NCBI GenBank assembly: GCA_963747755.1 | Contig: CAVVGK010000014.1 | Location: 744,001 to 808,000 of the forward strand | DNA: 64,000 bases | DNA from: DATFVA01 sp963747755 | GTDB lineage: Bacteria > Bacteroidota > Ignavibacteria > Ignavibacteriales > Ignavibacteriaceae | Direction: 5' to 3' | Shown: positions 8,943-18,362 of the stretch, in pieces | Numbering within the stretch: position 1 is the stretch's first letter | Layout of the letters: the number at the start of each line of letters is the position of its first letter | Made by a program: the position numbers and the translations under genes | The notes under the pieces: model-generated | Seen by the model: the letters and a program-made list of their open reading frames with translations, nothing else | What the model was told of the DNA's origin: nothing | The model's database searches: none

Positions 8943-9806
8943 GTGATAAAAAAACTTCAGGAACATCAGATCGGACTGCTCGCGGTTTTCACTGCGGCGC
9001 TTATGTGGAGCACGGGAGGTCTGTTTGTAAAACTTGTTACGTTCAATGCGATGCAGATTTCTTTTTTCCGTTGTTCAATTGCGGCGCTTGTGTTCGCAGT
9101 TCTTTTCAGGAAAAGACTGCTGCAGGTAAATATGCTAACTTTTGTGAACGCCTTCTTCTATGCGTCCGTACTTACGGCTTATGTGATTGCACTGAAACTT
9201 ACTACAGCGGCTAATGCTATCTTTCTGCAGTCAACTGCTCCCATCTATGTCCTTATTTTCGAACCAATATTATTAAAGACTTCCTACAATCGGATAAATA
9301 TTATAACAATCATCGTATGTATAATCGGGATGTTCTTTTTCTTTTTGGGGAAGATCTCTCCGGAACATTTGGAAGGGAACCTTGTCGCTCTTTTTTCGGG
9401 CATTATGTTCGCGGCCCTGTTCCTTGGGTTAAGGAAAAATGATAATAAATATCAACTGAGCTCGATCTTTTACGGAAATATCATCGTGGCTTTGATTTGC
9501 ATTCCTTTTTTATCGGGTATTGAGAATGTAAACTTCAGCAACCTCTGGATGGTGTCATTTCTTGGTGTGTTTCAGATAGGACTTGCATACGCAGTATTCT
9601 CATACGGATTAAGCAGGGTACTGGCAATAGAAGCTTCGATAATTTCTCTGGTAGAGCCTGTCTTAAATCCGGTATGGGTGTTTATCGGCTATGGTGAGAT
9701 ACCTTCGTTTATGGCGATAGTAGGGGGAATCATTATACTCTCCGCTATTACTCTAAGAACGGTGGTTTTGGAAACTCCGATTATGAAAGGCAGGTTTAAG
9801 ATTTAA
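8943..9806 (+). CDS. EamA/DMT-family metabolite exporter
   Basis: The 287-residue protein is predicted to have ten membrane helices arranged as two EamA repeats, the standard drug/metabolite transporter layout. Recognisable segments are 'ALMWSTGGLFVKL' early in repeat 1, 'AIFLQSTAPIYVLIFEP' at its end, and 'AIEASIISLVEPVLNPVWVF' in repeat 2. The start is a GTG: the nearest upstream ATG (8935) runs directly into a stop. Family members export amino acids, purines or other metabolites; the substrate cannot be told here. It appears monocistronic. Confidence 0.87.
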   Translation: MIKKLQEHQIGLLAVFTAALMWSTGGLFVKLVTFNAMQISFFRCSIAALVFAVLFRKRLLQVNMLTFVNAFFYASVLTAYVIALKLTTAANAIFLQSTAPIYVLIFEPILLKTSYNRINIITIIVCIIGMFFFFLGKISPEHLEGNLVALFSGIMFAALFLGLRKNDNKYQLSSIFYGNIIVALICIPFLSGIENVNFSNLWMVSFLGVFQIGLAYAVFSYGLSRVLAIEASIISLVEPVLNPVWVFIGYGEIPSFMAIVGGIIILSAITLRTVVLETPIMKGRFKI

Positions 9807-9898
9807 TGCCTCAGCTATAAACTCAAGCAGGGAATGACAAACTTAACCGGAACGTCGCGCTTTCAAGGAGCAGCATCCCAATACAGAAAGCTCCACTC

Positions 9899-9948
9899 CG
9901 CTTCACATCCGCTTCACATCCGCTTCACATCCGCTTCACATCCGCTTC
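9899..9948 (+). repeat. 11-bp tandem minisatellite
   Basis: The unit CGCTTCACATC is repeated four and a half times without a mismatch, immediately followed by TAATACC. It lies in the 183-bp gap between two convergent genes (DMT exporter and pdxH). Perfect identity suggests recent slippage. No function is evident. Confidence 0.9.
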
Positions 9949-9989
9949 TAATACCTCAAGGTTAGCTGATCCTCGGTGTAGCATCGGCT

Positions 9990-10637
9990 TTAGGGTGAAA
10001 GTCTCACGATTTCCCAAACATTTTGCTTCAGACGATAGCTGATCCTGTCGTGAAGGCGGCTTTCCCTCCCCTGCCAGAATTCAAACTCATCCGGTATCAA
10101 TCTGAAGCCTCCCCAGAAAGGAGGAAGAGGAATTTTGCCGTTCTTATATTTCTCTGCTGTTTCTCTGAATCTCTCTTCAAGGAATTCACGGTCCGGTATA
10201 ACGCTGCTCTGCTTTGATGCCCAAGCTCCAATCTGGCTGTTCGTGGGACGTGAATGAAAGTATTCAGCTGATTCCTTCGACGCAACCCTCTCAACTTTCC
10301 CTCTTATCCTTACCTGCCTCTCCAGATCCAGCCAAACAAACAGGATCTCTGCATTAGGATTGTCGGTTAAATCTTTGGCTTTATGGCTCTCATAATTAGT
10401 AAAAAAGACAAATCCCTCCTCATCAAATTTCTTGAGCAAAACCGTCCTTGCAGATGGAATTCCTCCGACTGAAGCGGTAGCTAGTACCATAGCATTCGGT
10501 TCTCTAACATCTGATTTCAGCAATTCATTAAACCAGTGCGAAAACTGGATAAAAGGGTTCGGATCGACGATATTTTCGGTCAGTTCTTTCAATGAATAAT
10601 TCCTCCTCAGGTTTGCGATTTCGTTGCTTTTGATCAT
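9990..10637 (-). CDS. pdxH: Pyridoxamine 5'-phosphate oxidase
   Basis: The 215-residue enzyme is of typical PdxH length. It oxidises pyridoxine or pyridoxamine 5'-phosphate to pyridoxal 5'-phosphate, using FMN and oxygen, in vitamin B6 synthesis and salvage. Family signatures seen are 'MVLATASVGGIPSARTVLLK', 'FFTNYESHKAKDL' (FMN and substrate binding), 'QVRIRGKVERV', 'RPTNSQIGAWAS', 'PPFWGGFRL' and the C-terminal 'FEFWQGRESRLHDR' with the substrate-binding Arg-Leu-His. It is convergent with the DMT exporter and divergent from the 2-oxoglutarate dehydrogenase gene. The need for oxygen fits an aerobic or microaerobic life. Confidence 0.95.
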   Translation of the reverse strand: MIKSNEIANLRRNYSLKELTENIVDPNPFIQFSHWFNELLKSDVREPNAMVLATASVGGIPSARTVLLKKFDEEGFVFFTNYESHKAKDLTDNPNAEILFVWLDLERQVRIRGKVERVASKESAEYFHSRPTNSQIGAWASKQSSVIPDREFLEERFRETAEKYKNGKIPLPPFWGGFRLIPDEFEFWQGRESRLHDRISYRLKQNVWEIVRLSP

Positions 10638-10822
10638 ATATAAGGGCAGCGGCCCTGTCAGATTAAAATGAGTTAAAAATATTTAGTAAATTGTATAGAG
10701 TAAATCCCATTACTTAATAGTATATATGGTGACCCGCAGGTCATTATCTCGTTTTTATGATGTGGATTATTTCTTTTATAAATTTAATGAATATTTTATA
10801 AATCAAAGACTATTTTGAACAA

Positions 10823-13800
10823 ATGAAACCCAACGAGTTAACAAAGGAACAAAAAGAAGAATTAGAGAAATTTGGTGCCAATACCTGGTTTGTTGAGTAT
10901 CTTCACGAACAGTATGAGAAAAATCCCTCGCAGCTCCCTGATCAATGGCAGAAGTTTTTCGGTAAGGTCACTGGAAAAACTGAGGATAACGGCAAACCTG
11001 AAACAAGGTCCAATGGTTCGCTGTTTAATTTAGCAGGAATGGAATTACCGGTTCCGGGCGATGAGGATGAAACACAGGTCATTGCCGGAAGTTCCGCCCG
11101 TATACTTGATAATATGAACTACAGTCTCACTGTACCTGTTGCAACCTCGCAAAGAACAATTCCTGTAAAGCTCCTGGAGGAAAACCGCAAAGTCCTTAAC
11201 CAGTTCCTTAAAAAGAAAAATGCAGGTAGGGTATCTTTCACTCACCTCATAAGCTGGGCAATCCTTAAGGGGGTGGAAGCTGTTCCCGCATTAAATAACG
11301 CTTTCACAGTTATTAAAGGCAAACCGAATATTATTAAAAGGAAGAATGTAAATCTGGGATTGGCGATCGACCTTGAGAGAAAAGATGGTTCGCACTCACT
11401 GATCGTCCCTAATATTAAAAATGCCAATCAGATGAACTTTAAGGAATTCTGGAATACCTATGAAGATCTAGTTGCGCGTTCACGAAAAGGTCAGATTGAT
11501 CCCGCTGAATTTGCGGGCACTACGATTACTTTAACTAATCCGGGCACCATCGGGACGGCGGCTTCAGTTCCGCGATTAATGGTAGGACAGGGCGCCATAA
11601 TCGCAACCGGTGCTATCCAGTATTCTCCCGAGTACCAGGCAATGTCAACTTCTACAATATCCGCACTCGGCGTAAGCAAAGTAATGACCATTACCAGTAC
11701 ATATGATCACAGGATCATACAGGGTGCCGAATCAGGGTTATTTCTTAAAGAGATTAACGAACTTCTCCTCGGCAAAGACAATTTTTATGATGAAATATTT
11801 GAGGCGCTTGATATTCCTTATAAACCCTATATATGGAAAGCGGATTATCAGCCCGGAATATTCGATAACGCAGCAAACACAGAAGAGATTGAAAAGCAGG
11901 CCAAAGTTCTTCAGCTTATAAACCTTTACAGAGTGCGGGGACATTTGATCGCCAACCTTGATCCCCTGGGTTTCCAGACGTCCTATCACCCGGAGCTGGA
12001 TCCCGCTATTTATAACCTTACAATATGGGATATGGACCGTTACTTTATAACGGGCGGTTTCAGCGGATTGAAGACAGCTTCTTTAAGGCAGATACTTGAG
12101 ATCCTGCAGAAGACATACTGCGAGAAGATCGGGGTTGAATATATGCACATCCAGAATCCCGAAGAGAAGGTCTGGCTTCAGAGTAAAATGGAACCCATAA
12201 AAAATCTGCCCGACTTCAGTGCTGAAATAAAGAAGCGTATCCTTAATAAGCTTATCAGTGCAGAGACTTTCGAACATTTTATACATACGAAGTTCATCGG
12301 TCATAAACGATTTTCCCTTGAAGGTTCGGAAACGCTTATACCTGTTCTTGATATGCTGCTGGATGAAGCCGGCCAGACTAACGTGCTTGAAGTAGTGCTT
12401 GGAATGGCTCACCGCGGCAGACTGAACGTGCTGGCAAATATTATCGGTAAATCATATGAATCGATTCTTTCAGAATTTGAAGATATCCAGGACCCTAATT
12501 CTATAGCAGGTTCTGGCGATGTAAAATACCATCTCGGCGCCACAGGCAAATACAAAACTTATAGCGGAAAGATGATTACGGTATCTGTTGCTTCCAATCC
12601 TAGTCATCTTGAATGGGTGAATCCTGTTGTGGAAGGTATCGTCCGTGCCAAACAGACTCGCCTGGGCGACAACAAGGCTCACCGGAAAGTGCTATCGGTA
12701 CTTATTCATGGCGATGCAGCGTTTGCAGGTCAGGGTATTGTTGCAGAAACACTTAACCTTTCACAGCTCAGCGGCTATCGTACCGGCGGAACGGTTCATA
12801 TAATCATTAATAACCAGATAGGTTTTACCACCACACCTGAAGATGCACGCTCTTCAGTGTATGCTTCTGATGTAGCAAAGATGATACAGGCCCCGATATT
12901 TCATGTTAATGGCGACGATCCCGAAGCTTCGCTATGGGTTACCAGGCTTGCCTTCGAATACAGGCAGATATTTAAGAAGGATGTAGTGATTGATTTGTTC
13001 GGCTACAGAAGACATGGACATAATGAAGGTGATGAACCCGGGTTCACGCAGCCCCTGCTATATGACATCATTAAATCTCACCCATCTGTAAAAGAACTCT
13101 ATGAGAAATTCCTTCTGAAGAACCAGGTGCTTCCCGATGAGGAAATCAAGAAGATGAATGATGAAATATATAATGAACTGAGCGAAGCGTTTGATAAGAT
13201 AAGGAAGAAAAGCATCAGCTTTAATACAGATGTTCCTCTGGCTGTTCCAAAGGAAAAAGTTGAATCCATTAAACCGGGAGGCAGCACAGGAATTTCGGAA
13301 GAAATGCTTAAGACGATTGTAGAGAAAACTACTTCACTGCCCGAAGAATTTACCATACATCCCAAGCTCAAGAAGTTCCTTGAGAAAAGGAAGGGACTTA
13401 TTGAAGGAAGCATAGAAGCTGAATGGGCATTTGCTGAAACACTGGCATTCGGAAGTCTGCTGCTTGAAGGTACCCCTGTAAGGTTAAGCGGACAGGACAG
13501 TATGAGAGGAACATTCAGTCAAAGGCACCTTGCACTCACTGACATCAAAAACGGAGGTGAGTATATCCCTCTTAATCATCTTTCAAAGAACCAGGCTCAG
13601 CTGGAAGCGCTAGACAGTTTTCTTTCTGAAGCTGCTGTACTGGGATTTGAATACGGCTACAGTACCGCAGATCCGCTTGCATTGGTTATGTGGGAAGCAC
13701 AATTCGGTGACTTTGCTAACGGCGCACAAGTAATTATAGATAACTTCATTGTAGCTTCGTATGAAAAATGGCATTTGCCTAATAGTCTGGTTCTGCTTCT

Positions 13801-14443
13801 CCCCCACGGTTACGAAGGCCAGGGCCCTGAGCACTCAAGTGCCCGACTTGAGCGGTTTCTGATACTTTGTGCCGAAGACAATATGCAGGTATGCTACCCC
13901 TCCACCCCGGCGCAGTATTTTCATGTGCTGAGAAGGCAGATGAAAAATGCTATGCAGAAGCCGATGGTATTGATGACACCCAAAAGTCTCTTACGCTTAC
14001 CCGAAGCAAAATCCCCGAAGGAAGAATTCATAAACGGAAGCTTCAGAGAAGTGATCGACGATGATACTACGAGCAATAAGAACAATATTAGAAAGATTCT
14101 GCTTACGAGCGGTAAAGTATATTATGATCTTATAAAATACCGTGCTGATAATAAGATTACAGATACCGCCATTGTCCGTGTAGAACAGCTCTATCCTTAC
14201 AAATCAGATCAGGTTAAGGAAATACTGAGCTCTTATAAAGACGCAAAAGAAGTAGTTTGGGTTCAGGAAGAACCGAGAAATATGGGAGCGTGGAATTTCC
14301 TTTACTCACGATTAACAGATGATCTTAGCGATGGACAGAAACTTTCATACAGCGGCCGTCCTGAAGGCGCAAGTCCTGCTGTAGGTTCAGCAAAGATTTC
14401 CCGCCAGCAGCAGAAGGATTTAGTAGAGAACGCATTTAAATAG
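10823..14443 (+). CDS. kgd: Fused E2-E1 2-oxoglutarate dehydrogenase (OdhA/Kgd type)
   Basis: The 1206-residue protein has three parts. Residues ~1-50 hold the E1 peripheral segment (ANTWFVEYLHEQY...WQKFFG). Residues ~80-320 form a complete acyltransferase E2 domain with the catalytic TYDHRIIQGAESG (His296). Residues ~320-1206 form a thiamine-diphosphate E1 with 'GMAHRGRLNVLANIIGK', 'HGDAAFAGQGIVAETL', 'INNQIGFTT' and 'RRHGHNEGDEPGFTQP'. No lipoyl domain is present, so a lipoyl carrier from another complex would be needed, as for the corynebacterial and mycobacterial enzymes. Role: 2-oxoglutarate to succinyl-CoA in the TCA cycle. The gene stands alone and ends at a strong terminator. Plain SucA lacks the E2 domain. 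Confidence 0.93.
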   Translation: MKPNELTKEQKEELEKFGANTWFVEYLHEQYEKNPSQLPDQWQKFFGKVTGKTEDNGKPETRSNGSLFNLAGMELPVPGDEDETQVIAGSSARILDNMNYSLTVPVATSQRTIPVKLLEENRKVLNQFLKKKNAGRVSFTHLISWAILKGVEAVPALNNAFTVIKGKPNIIKRKNVNLGLAIDLERKDGSHSLIVPNIKNANQMNFKEFWNTYEDLVARSRKGQIDPAEFAGTTITLTNPGTIGTAASVPRLMVGQGAIIATGAIQYSPEYQAMSTSTISALGVSKVMTITSTYDHRIIQGAESGLFLKEINELLLGKDNFYDEIFEALDIPYKPYIWKADYQPGIFDNAANTEEIEKQAKVLQLINLYRVRGHLIANLDPLGFQTSYHPELDPAIYNLTIWDMDRYFITGGFSGLKTASLRQILEILQKTYCEKIGVEYMHIQNPEEKVWLQSKMEPIKNLPDFSAEIKKRILNKLISAETFEHFIHTKFIGHKRFSLEGSETLIPVLDMLLDEAGQTNVLEVVLGMAHRGRLNVLANIIGKSYESILSEFEDIQDPNSIAGSGDVKYHLGATGKYKTYSGKMITVSVASNPSHLEWVNPVVEGIVRAKQTRLGDNKAHRKVLSVLIHGDAAFAGQGIVAETLNLSQLSGYRTGGTVHIIINNQIGFTTTPEDARSSVYASDVAKMIQAPIFHVNGDDPEASLWVTRLAFEYRQIFKKDVVIDLFGYRRHGHNEGDEPGFTQPLLYDIIKSHPSVKELYEKFLLKNQVLPDEEIKKMNDEIYNELSEAFDKIRKKSISFNTDVPLAVPKEKVESIKPGGSTGISEEMLKTIVEKTTSLPEEFTIHPKLKKFLEKRKGLIEGSIEAEWAFAETLAFGSLLLEGTPVRLSGQDSMRGTFSQRHLALTDIKNGGEYIPLNHLSKNQAQLEALDSFLSEAAVLGFEYGYSTADPLALVMWEAQFGDFANGAQVIIDNFIVASYEKWHLPNSLVLLLPHGYEGQGPEHSSARLERFLILCAEDNMQVCYPSTPAQYFHVLRRQMKNAMQKPMVLMTPKSLLRLPEAKSPKEEFINGSFREVIDDDTTSNKNNIRKILLTSGKVYYDLIKYRADNKITDTAIVRVEQLYPYKSDQVKEILSSYKDAKEVVWVQEEPRNMGAWNFLYSRLTDDLSDGQKLSYSGRPEGASPAVGSAKISRQQQKDLVENAFK

Positions 14444-14467
14444 GCAGTTTCCCACGCAATTTATAAC

Positions 14468-14499
14468 AAAGAAGCCGTTCCAATGAACGGCTTCTTTTG
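14468..14499. terminator. Bidirectional intrinsic terminator
   Basis: A perfect 13-bp stem AAAGAAGCCGTTC / GAACGGCTTCTTT with a CAAT loop ends in T's on the plus strand and, read from the other side, in a matching T-rich tail. It sits 25 bp after the E2-E1 gene and 26 bp after the stop of the convergent T9SS cargo gene, so it can serve both. Confidence 0.9.
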
Positions 14500-14524
14500 A
14501 ACTTATACAATTGTAAATTCACTA

Positions 14525-16225
14525 TTATTTAAGAAATAGCATTCGCCTGGTCTCGACAAAAGAACCTGCTTCCAGCCTGTAAAAATAAATTCCGCTTGGT
14601 AGTTCAGCCGCATCGAAATCAACCTTGTAAAGCCCGGCAGCTTTTATTTCATTAACTAAAGTAACTACCTCCTGTCCCAACAGATTGTAGATCCGCAAAT
14701 TAACCTGCGAGGTTTTAGGCAGTGAATAAGAAATTGTTGTAGACGGGTTAAAAGGATTAGGATAATTCTGCTTCAGTGTAAATTCAAGCGGAGCGGTAAA
14801 ATCCACGCTAGCCTCATCTGAAAATGAAATACTTCCATCAAAGTTCATCTGTTTTAACCGGTAGGTAATTTTTTTGTTGATAAATTCCGGCTTATCAGTG
14901 AAAGAGTAGAATTGTTTTTCTAGCGTGGTACCTTTTCCCTTAACAAACCCTAAAGTCTTGAATTCATCCATAGACGTTTTCGATTGGACCTCGAAACCAA
15001 GGTTATTTGTTTCGGAGGCAGTAGTCCATTCAAGTCTTACAGATATTCCAGTTTGCGCAGCATCAAAAGAAACAAGTTCTACGGGCAGTCCTCCGCTATT
15101 AGATGTAGATAACAGGAACCCATAGTTAAACATATATGTTCCTGTAACATACCAGCGTTCACTATCTATCATCCTTGAGCCCCCCATAATGACATCAGTC
15201 AGTGGACTCAAAGTACTCTCAACCCAGGTCTGACCCATATCAGTTGTACCATTTACAAAAGGTGTAGAAGAACCAGTCGGATAGTAAGTTCCATAAAATA
15301 TAATCCAGCCTCCGGGCAGTCCGTTTAATCCATCTATTGATATATTAGGATGAGTATAAATAAGGCTCCAGGTTAATCCGTTATCAGTACTGATAAAAAT
15401 ATCCTGCCCAAAACTAACATTCGGTCCAGCCATAACAATGGTTGATGGAGGAATACAATGAATCTTATAAAATTCAGTTACATCATTTAATACTGTAGAA
15501 TTCCATGTGGCTCCTCCGTCAGTCGTTTTCACTATTAATCCTCCTGGGGAAGGGTTTGCTCCTGCAATATAACCATTTAATGAATCGAGGAATTCAAAAG
15601 CGGTCAGATCTATGCCCGGCCCTGCGAGGTATGACCAGTTCCAGGTATTACCGCCATCAGTAGTTTTGAGTAATCCCGTGGAATTATCGTTAAGTGCCAG
15701 TACATAGCCGGTGTCCTTATTTATAAATTGAAGATCAACAAGGTAAGCAACTGTATCGGATAAAGAGCCTTTGTATTGCCAGGAATGTCCTGAGTCAGTT
15801 GATTGCAGGAACTGCGCCCTGTATTCTTCATTATCCGGCGTAGATATAATACCCTGCCTGTAAAACCGGGAAGTCTTCCGGCCGGGAATAATATCATCGT
15901 AATCAAGACCAGAGCTTTTTTTGGAAAAAACTTGTTTATTTTTTGCACCACAGCCGTATATAAGAGAATCGTTCATCATCTGAAGGTCGACAATAACCCT
16001 CAACGAATCCGGAGTTGATGCAGAATGCCATGTAACTCCCTGGTCACTCGTATAGTATGCATTTACCAGAAATCCCGGAAGATGCCAACCGCCGAGCACT
16101 CCATCGTCCCCATCGAAATCTACACATAACAGAACATTCGAATCGTTAAAATTGGTTTGGATCCACTGCGCATTTGCTGTATTTAGCATGAAAAGCAGAA
16201 CTAAAAGCACATAAATATTTTTCAT
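14525..16225 (-). CDS. Secreted YCF48/BNR-like propeller protein with T9SS sorting domain
   Basis: The 566-residue protein has a signal peptide (about residues 1-19, ending NTANAQ). Residues ~20-370 contain repeated blades such as 'KTTDGGNTWNWSY', 'KTTDGGATWNSTV' and 'STDNGLTWSLIY', which predicts a YCF48/BNR-type propeller. A linker beginning 'LPVELVSFDAAQ' resembles the usual pre-sorting domain. The last ~80 residues are a textbook T9SS type A sorting domain: 'NYPNPFNPSTTISYSLP', 'LRIYNLLGQEV', 'GLYKVDFDAAELPSGIYFY' and a terminal 'ETRRMLFLK'. It should cross the outer membrane by T9SS and be cleaved or anchored at the surface. It is convergent with the E2-E1 gene. The substrate or partner is unknown. 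Confidence 0.88.
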   Translation of the reverse strand: MKNIYVLLVLLFMLNTANAQWIQTNFNDSNVLLCVDFDGDDGVLGGWHLPGFLVNAYYTSDQGVTWHSASTPDSLRVIVDLQMMNDSLIYGCGAKNKQVFSKKSSGLDYDDIIPGRKTSRFYRQGIISTPDNEEYRAQFLQSTDSGHSWQYKGSLSDTVAYLVDLQFINKDTGYVLALNDNSTGLLKTTDGGNTWNWSYLAGPGIDLTAFEFLDSLNGYIAGANPSPGGLIVKTTDGGATWNSTVLNDVTEFYKIHCIPPSTIVMAGPNVSFGQDIFISTDNGLTWSLIYTHPNISIDGLNGLPGGWIIFYGTYYPTGSSTPFVNGTTDMGQTWVESTLSPLTDVIMGGSRMIDSERWYVTGTYMFNYGFLLSTSNSGGLPVELVSFDAAQTGISVRLEWTTASETNNLGFEVQSKTSMDEFKTLGFVKGKGTTLEKQFYSFTDKPEFINKKITYRLKQMNFDGSISFSDEASVDFTAPLEFTLKQNYPNPFNPSTTISYSLPKTSQVNLRIYNLLGQEVVTLVNEIKAAGLYKVDFDAAELPSGIYFYRLEAGSFVETRRMLFLK

Positions 16226-16344
16226 ATTCTCCCCGTAGAAAAATTCTTTTTAGTGTGGGTGATTCAGGTTTTTCTTCTATGAAAAATTAGGTTAATTCCG
16301 GAATAATGGCAATACGAGGGAAAAAACCATTTGCAGGCACAGGG

Positions 16345-17754
16345 TTATTTCCGGTTGGGCAAAGGAAATACTATTATGAAGGAAGTTCCTTTTTCGGATA
16401 TTATTTTCATATTACCTTTATTCTGTTCAACAAGGCTCCGTATAATCTTTAACCCGAGAGAACTGTCTGGAATCTTTTTATTATTAAACCCTTTTCCGTT
16501 ATCACTGATAACCGCTACAATTTCACAGTTCTCATTCTGGCTTACATTAATGGTAACTGTTCCTTCATTATCTGGTGAAAAAGCATGCTTGAACGAATTT
16601 GTTATCAGTTCATTAAATATTAAACCTATATTTATCGCAAAGTTGACGGGAACTGTTATAGACTGAATCTCATCTTTTAAATCTACCTTCCGGCTCTCAT
16701 CAGAATACATCTGCCTGAGTACACTCAGAATATCCTGAAGATATAAACTCAGGTCGAGCGAAAGAACATTTTCATCAACGATAAGTTTGTTATGAAGCAG
16801 AGAAATTGACTGCATTCTAGAAAGTGTATTTTTCAGACTCTTCAGAACCTCTTCGTTGTCAGTATTCGCTGCCTGAAGATTTAGCAAGCTGCTTACCATC
16901 TGGAGATTATTTTTTGTCCTATGTTGTATTTCGCGAATAAGAGTTTTGTTTTCTTTTAGCGATTTTAATAATTCCTCCTGGGTTTTTTTTATTTCTGTAA
17001 TATCCAGGTTTATACCTACCCAATGGATTATACGGTCGTTCTCATCTCTTACCGGCTTACCTCTAGCCAGCACCACCTTCACCGATCCGTCGGCAGCCTT
17101 GAAATAGTGTTCTCTTTCCCAATCTTTTCCTGTTCTCACACATAAAAGCCATCTGTTACGCGTTTCCTCCCTGTATTGGGGCAGCAATTTATCAATCCAG
17201 CCGAACTCCCGTGCCTCCTCTAATGACATGCCTACCATATCCAGGAACGATGGACTGATATAATCAGCGTTGCCCTGAGCGTCGGTACTCCAAACTCCGT
17301 AAGGTACTGATTCCCCCATCAATTTGAACTGAGTAACACTCTCATGCAGTTCACGTTCTGCTTTTTTCTGTTTTCCTATATCATTAAAAAGAACAGCTAC
17401 CAAATGCTCTTCCGGTTTTCCGATCCTGGCGGCGAACACATGGTAGTAATGGTTAAGTTTTTTTGCTTCATTTTCAAACCTGACAGGAACACCTGTAAGG
17501 GCAACCTTACCGTAGATCTCGAACCAGTAATCTTCATGTCCTGGTTCAAGTTCACGCATTCTCTTTCCCTGTGCATTTATCAGTCCGGTTTGTTCTTCAA
17601 ACGATTTGCTTATCTCCAGGAATCTGTAGTCCACGGGTTTTTGATTTTCCTGGAAGATTACCTTGATAATACAGAAACCTGCTTCCAGAGAATGAAGAAA
17701 GGAATGGTAATCTTCAGGTTTAAGATTTGAATTTTTACCGGACTTTTTTTTCAT
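16345..17754 (-). CDS. PAS-PAS histidine kinase of the HisKA_2 class
   Basis: The 469-residue protein has no membrane segment and is probably cytoplasmic. It has two PAS-type domains (about 10-120 and 130-255, the second with a PAC tail 'ENDRIIHWVGINLDITEIK') and a short coiled linker. A HisKA_2/HWE-like dimerisation domain follows, with phospho-acceptor His278 in REIQHRTKNNLQ. The ATPase domain has N-box 'LIFNELITNSFKHAF', G1 'ISDNGKGF' and 'SLGLKIIRSLVEQ'. Such kinases often signal to atypical or stand-alone regulators. No response regulator lies beside it, so it is an orphan. The signal is unknown, and a ligand or redox cue through PAS is likely. Confidence 0.88.
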   Translation of the reverse strand: MKKKSGKNSNLKPEDYHSFLHSLEAGFCIIKVIFQENQKPVDYRFLEISKSFEEQTGLINAQGKRMRELEPGHEDYWFEIYGKVALTGVPVRFENEAKKLNHYYHVFAARIGKPEEHLVAVLFNDIGKQKKAERELHESVTQFKLMGESVPYGVWSTDAQGNADYISPSFLDMVGMSLEEAREFGWIDKLLPQYREETRNRWLLCVRTGKDWEREHYFKAADGSVKVVLARGKPVRDENDRIIHWVGINLDITEIKKTQEELLKSLKENKTLIREIQHRTKNNLQMVSSLLNLQAANTDNEEVLKSLKNTLSRMQSISLLHNKLIVDENVLSLDLSLYLQDILSVLRQMYSDESRKVDLKDEIQSITVPVNFAINIGLIFNELITNSFKHAFSPDNEGTVTINVSQNENCEIVAVISDNGKGFNNKKIPDSSLGLKIIRSLVEQNKGNMKIISEKGTSFIIVFPLPNRK

Positions 17755-18000
17755 AGCTTTAGGTCAATGGGATAAAATCAATTTCATTGGCACCACCATC
17801 CTCCTCTCATGCGGAAATACTACCTTTAAAGTAACCACATTTATTAATCCCATCATTGAGGCCAATCACCCAGTAGGTTTAGATATCACAGCCACTGCAG
17901 AAAATTATATCTGATAGGGCAGGCAGATGGACCGTTTATTCAAAAGACAAAAAGTTTAGGCATTGTACTGACTTTCTTGCTCAAAAATTGTCAAAATCGT

Positions 18001-18025
18001 TTGGATAATTATAAAATTTATCCAA
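18001..18025. promoter_or_regulatory. Perfect 8-bp inverted repeat upstream of tRNA-Val
   Basis: TTGGATAA and TTATCCAA form a perfect 8-bp inverted repeat separated by TTATAAAAT, about 47 bp upstream of the tRNA. It could be an operator or a promoter-overlapping hairpin. The rest of the 317-bp gap 17755-18071 is AT-rich and shows no coding potential or other signal that I can support. Confidence 0.35.
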
Positions 18026-18071
18026 TATTTAAATCTTCATTTTTGAGAAGTTCTTGTTGAAATTTTGTTTT

Positions 18072-18149
18072 GGGGGCTTAGCTCAGTTGGTTTAGAGCAC
18101 CTGCCTTACAAGCAGGGGGTCGTAGGTTCGAATCCTTCAGCCCCCACCA
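18072..18149 (+). tRNA. tRNA-Val (UAC anticodon)
   Basis: The cloverleaf is complete. The acceptor stem is GGGGGCT/AGCCCCC, the D-arm is GCTC...GAGC, the anticodon stem is CCTGC/GCAGG with loop CTTACAA (anticodon TAC, reading GUA), and the T-arm is GTAGG-TTCGAAT-CCTTC with one U-U mismatch. Discriminator A is followed by an encoded CCA (18147-18149). A hairpin terminator follows 7 bp downstream. Confidence 0.95.
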
Positions 18150-18156
18150 TTACAAG

Positions 18157-18195
18157 ACCCTGTGAGTTAGTTACTTACAGGGTTTCGTATTTTTA
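18157..18195 (+). terminator. Intrinsic terminator after tRNA-Val
   Basis: Stem ACCCTGTGAG / CTTACAGGGT (one G-T pair) with a TTAGTTA loop is followed by a T-rich tail (TTCGTATTTTT). Its position directly after the encoded CCA end fits termination of the single tRNA transcript. Confidence 0.75.
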
Positions 18196-18362
18196 AAATT
18201 GTTTCCCATTTCTATTTAGCATAATTAGAGCTCTGCTCACCTTCCCCAGCCGTCAGACAAAGTACAAACCCCTCATCAGCCTCTATTCGAAAAGATTATA
18301 ACTCTCCTATATAAAAACCGCAAAGGAGATCTCAGCAGGCAGTTACCAGAAAGAAAAAGTAA

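Noticed and set aside
17755..18071. Hidden gene upstream of tRNA-Val
   Set aside because: All frames are short or lack a start; only AT-rich sequence and one inverted repeat are visible.
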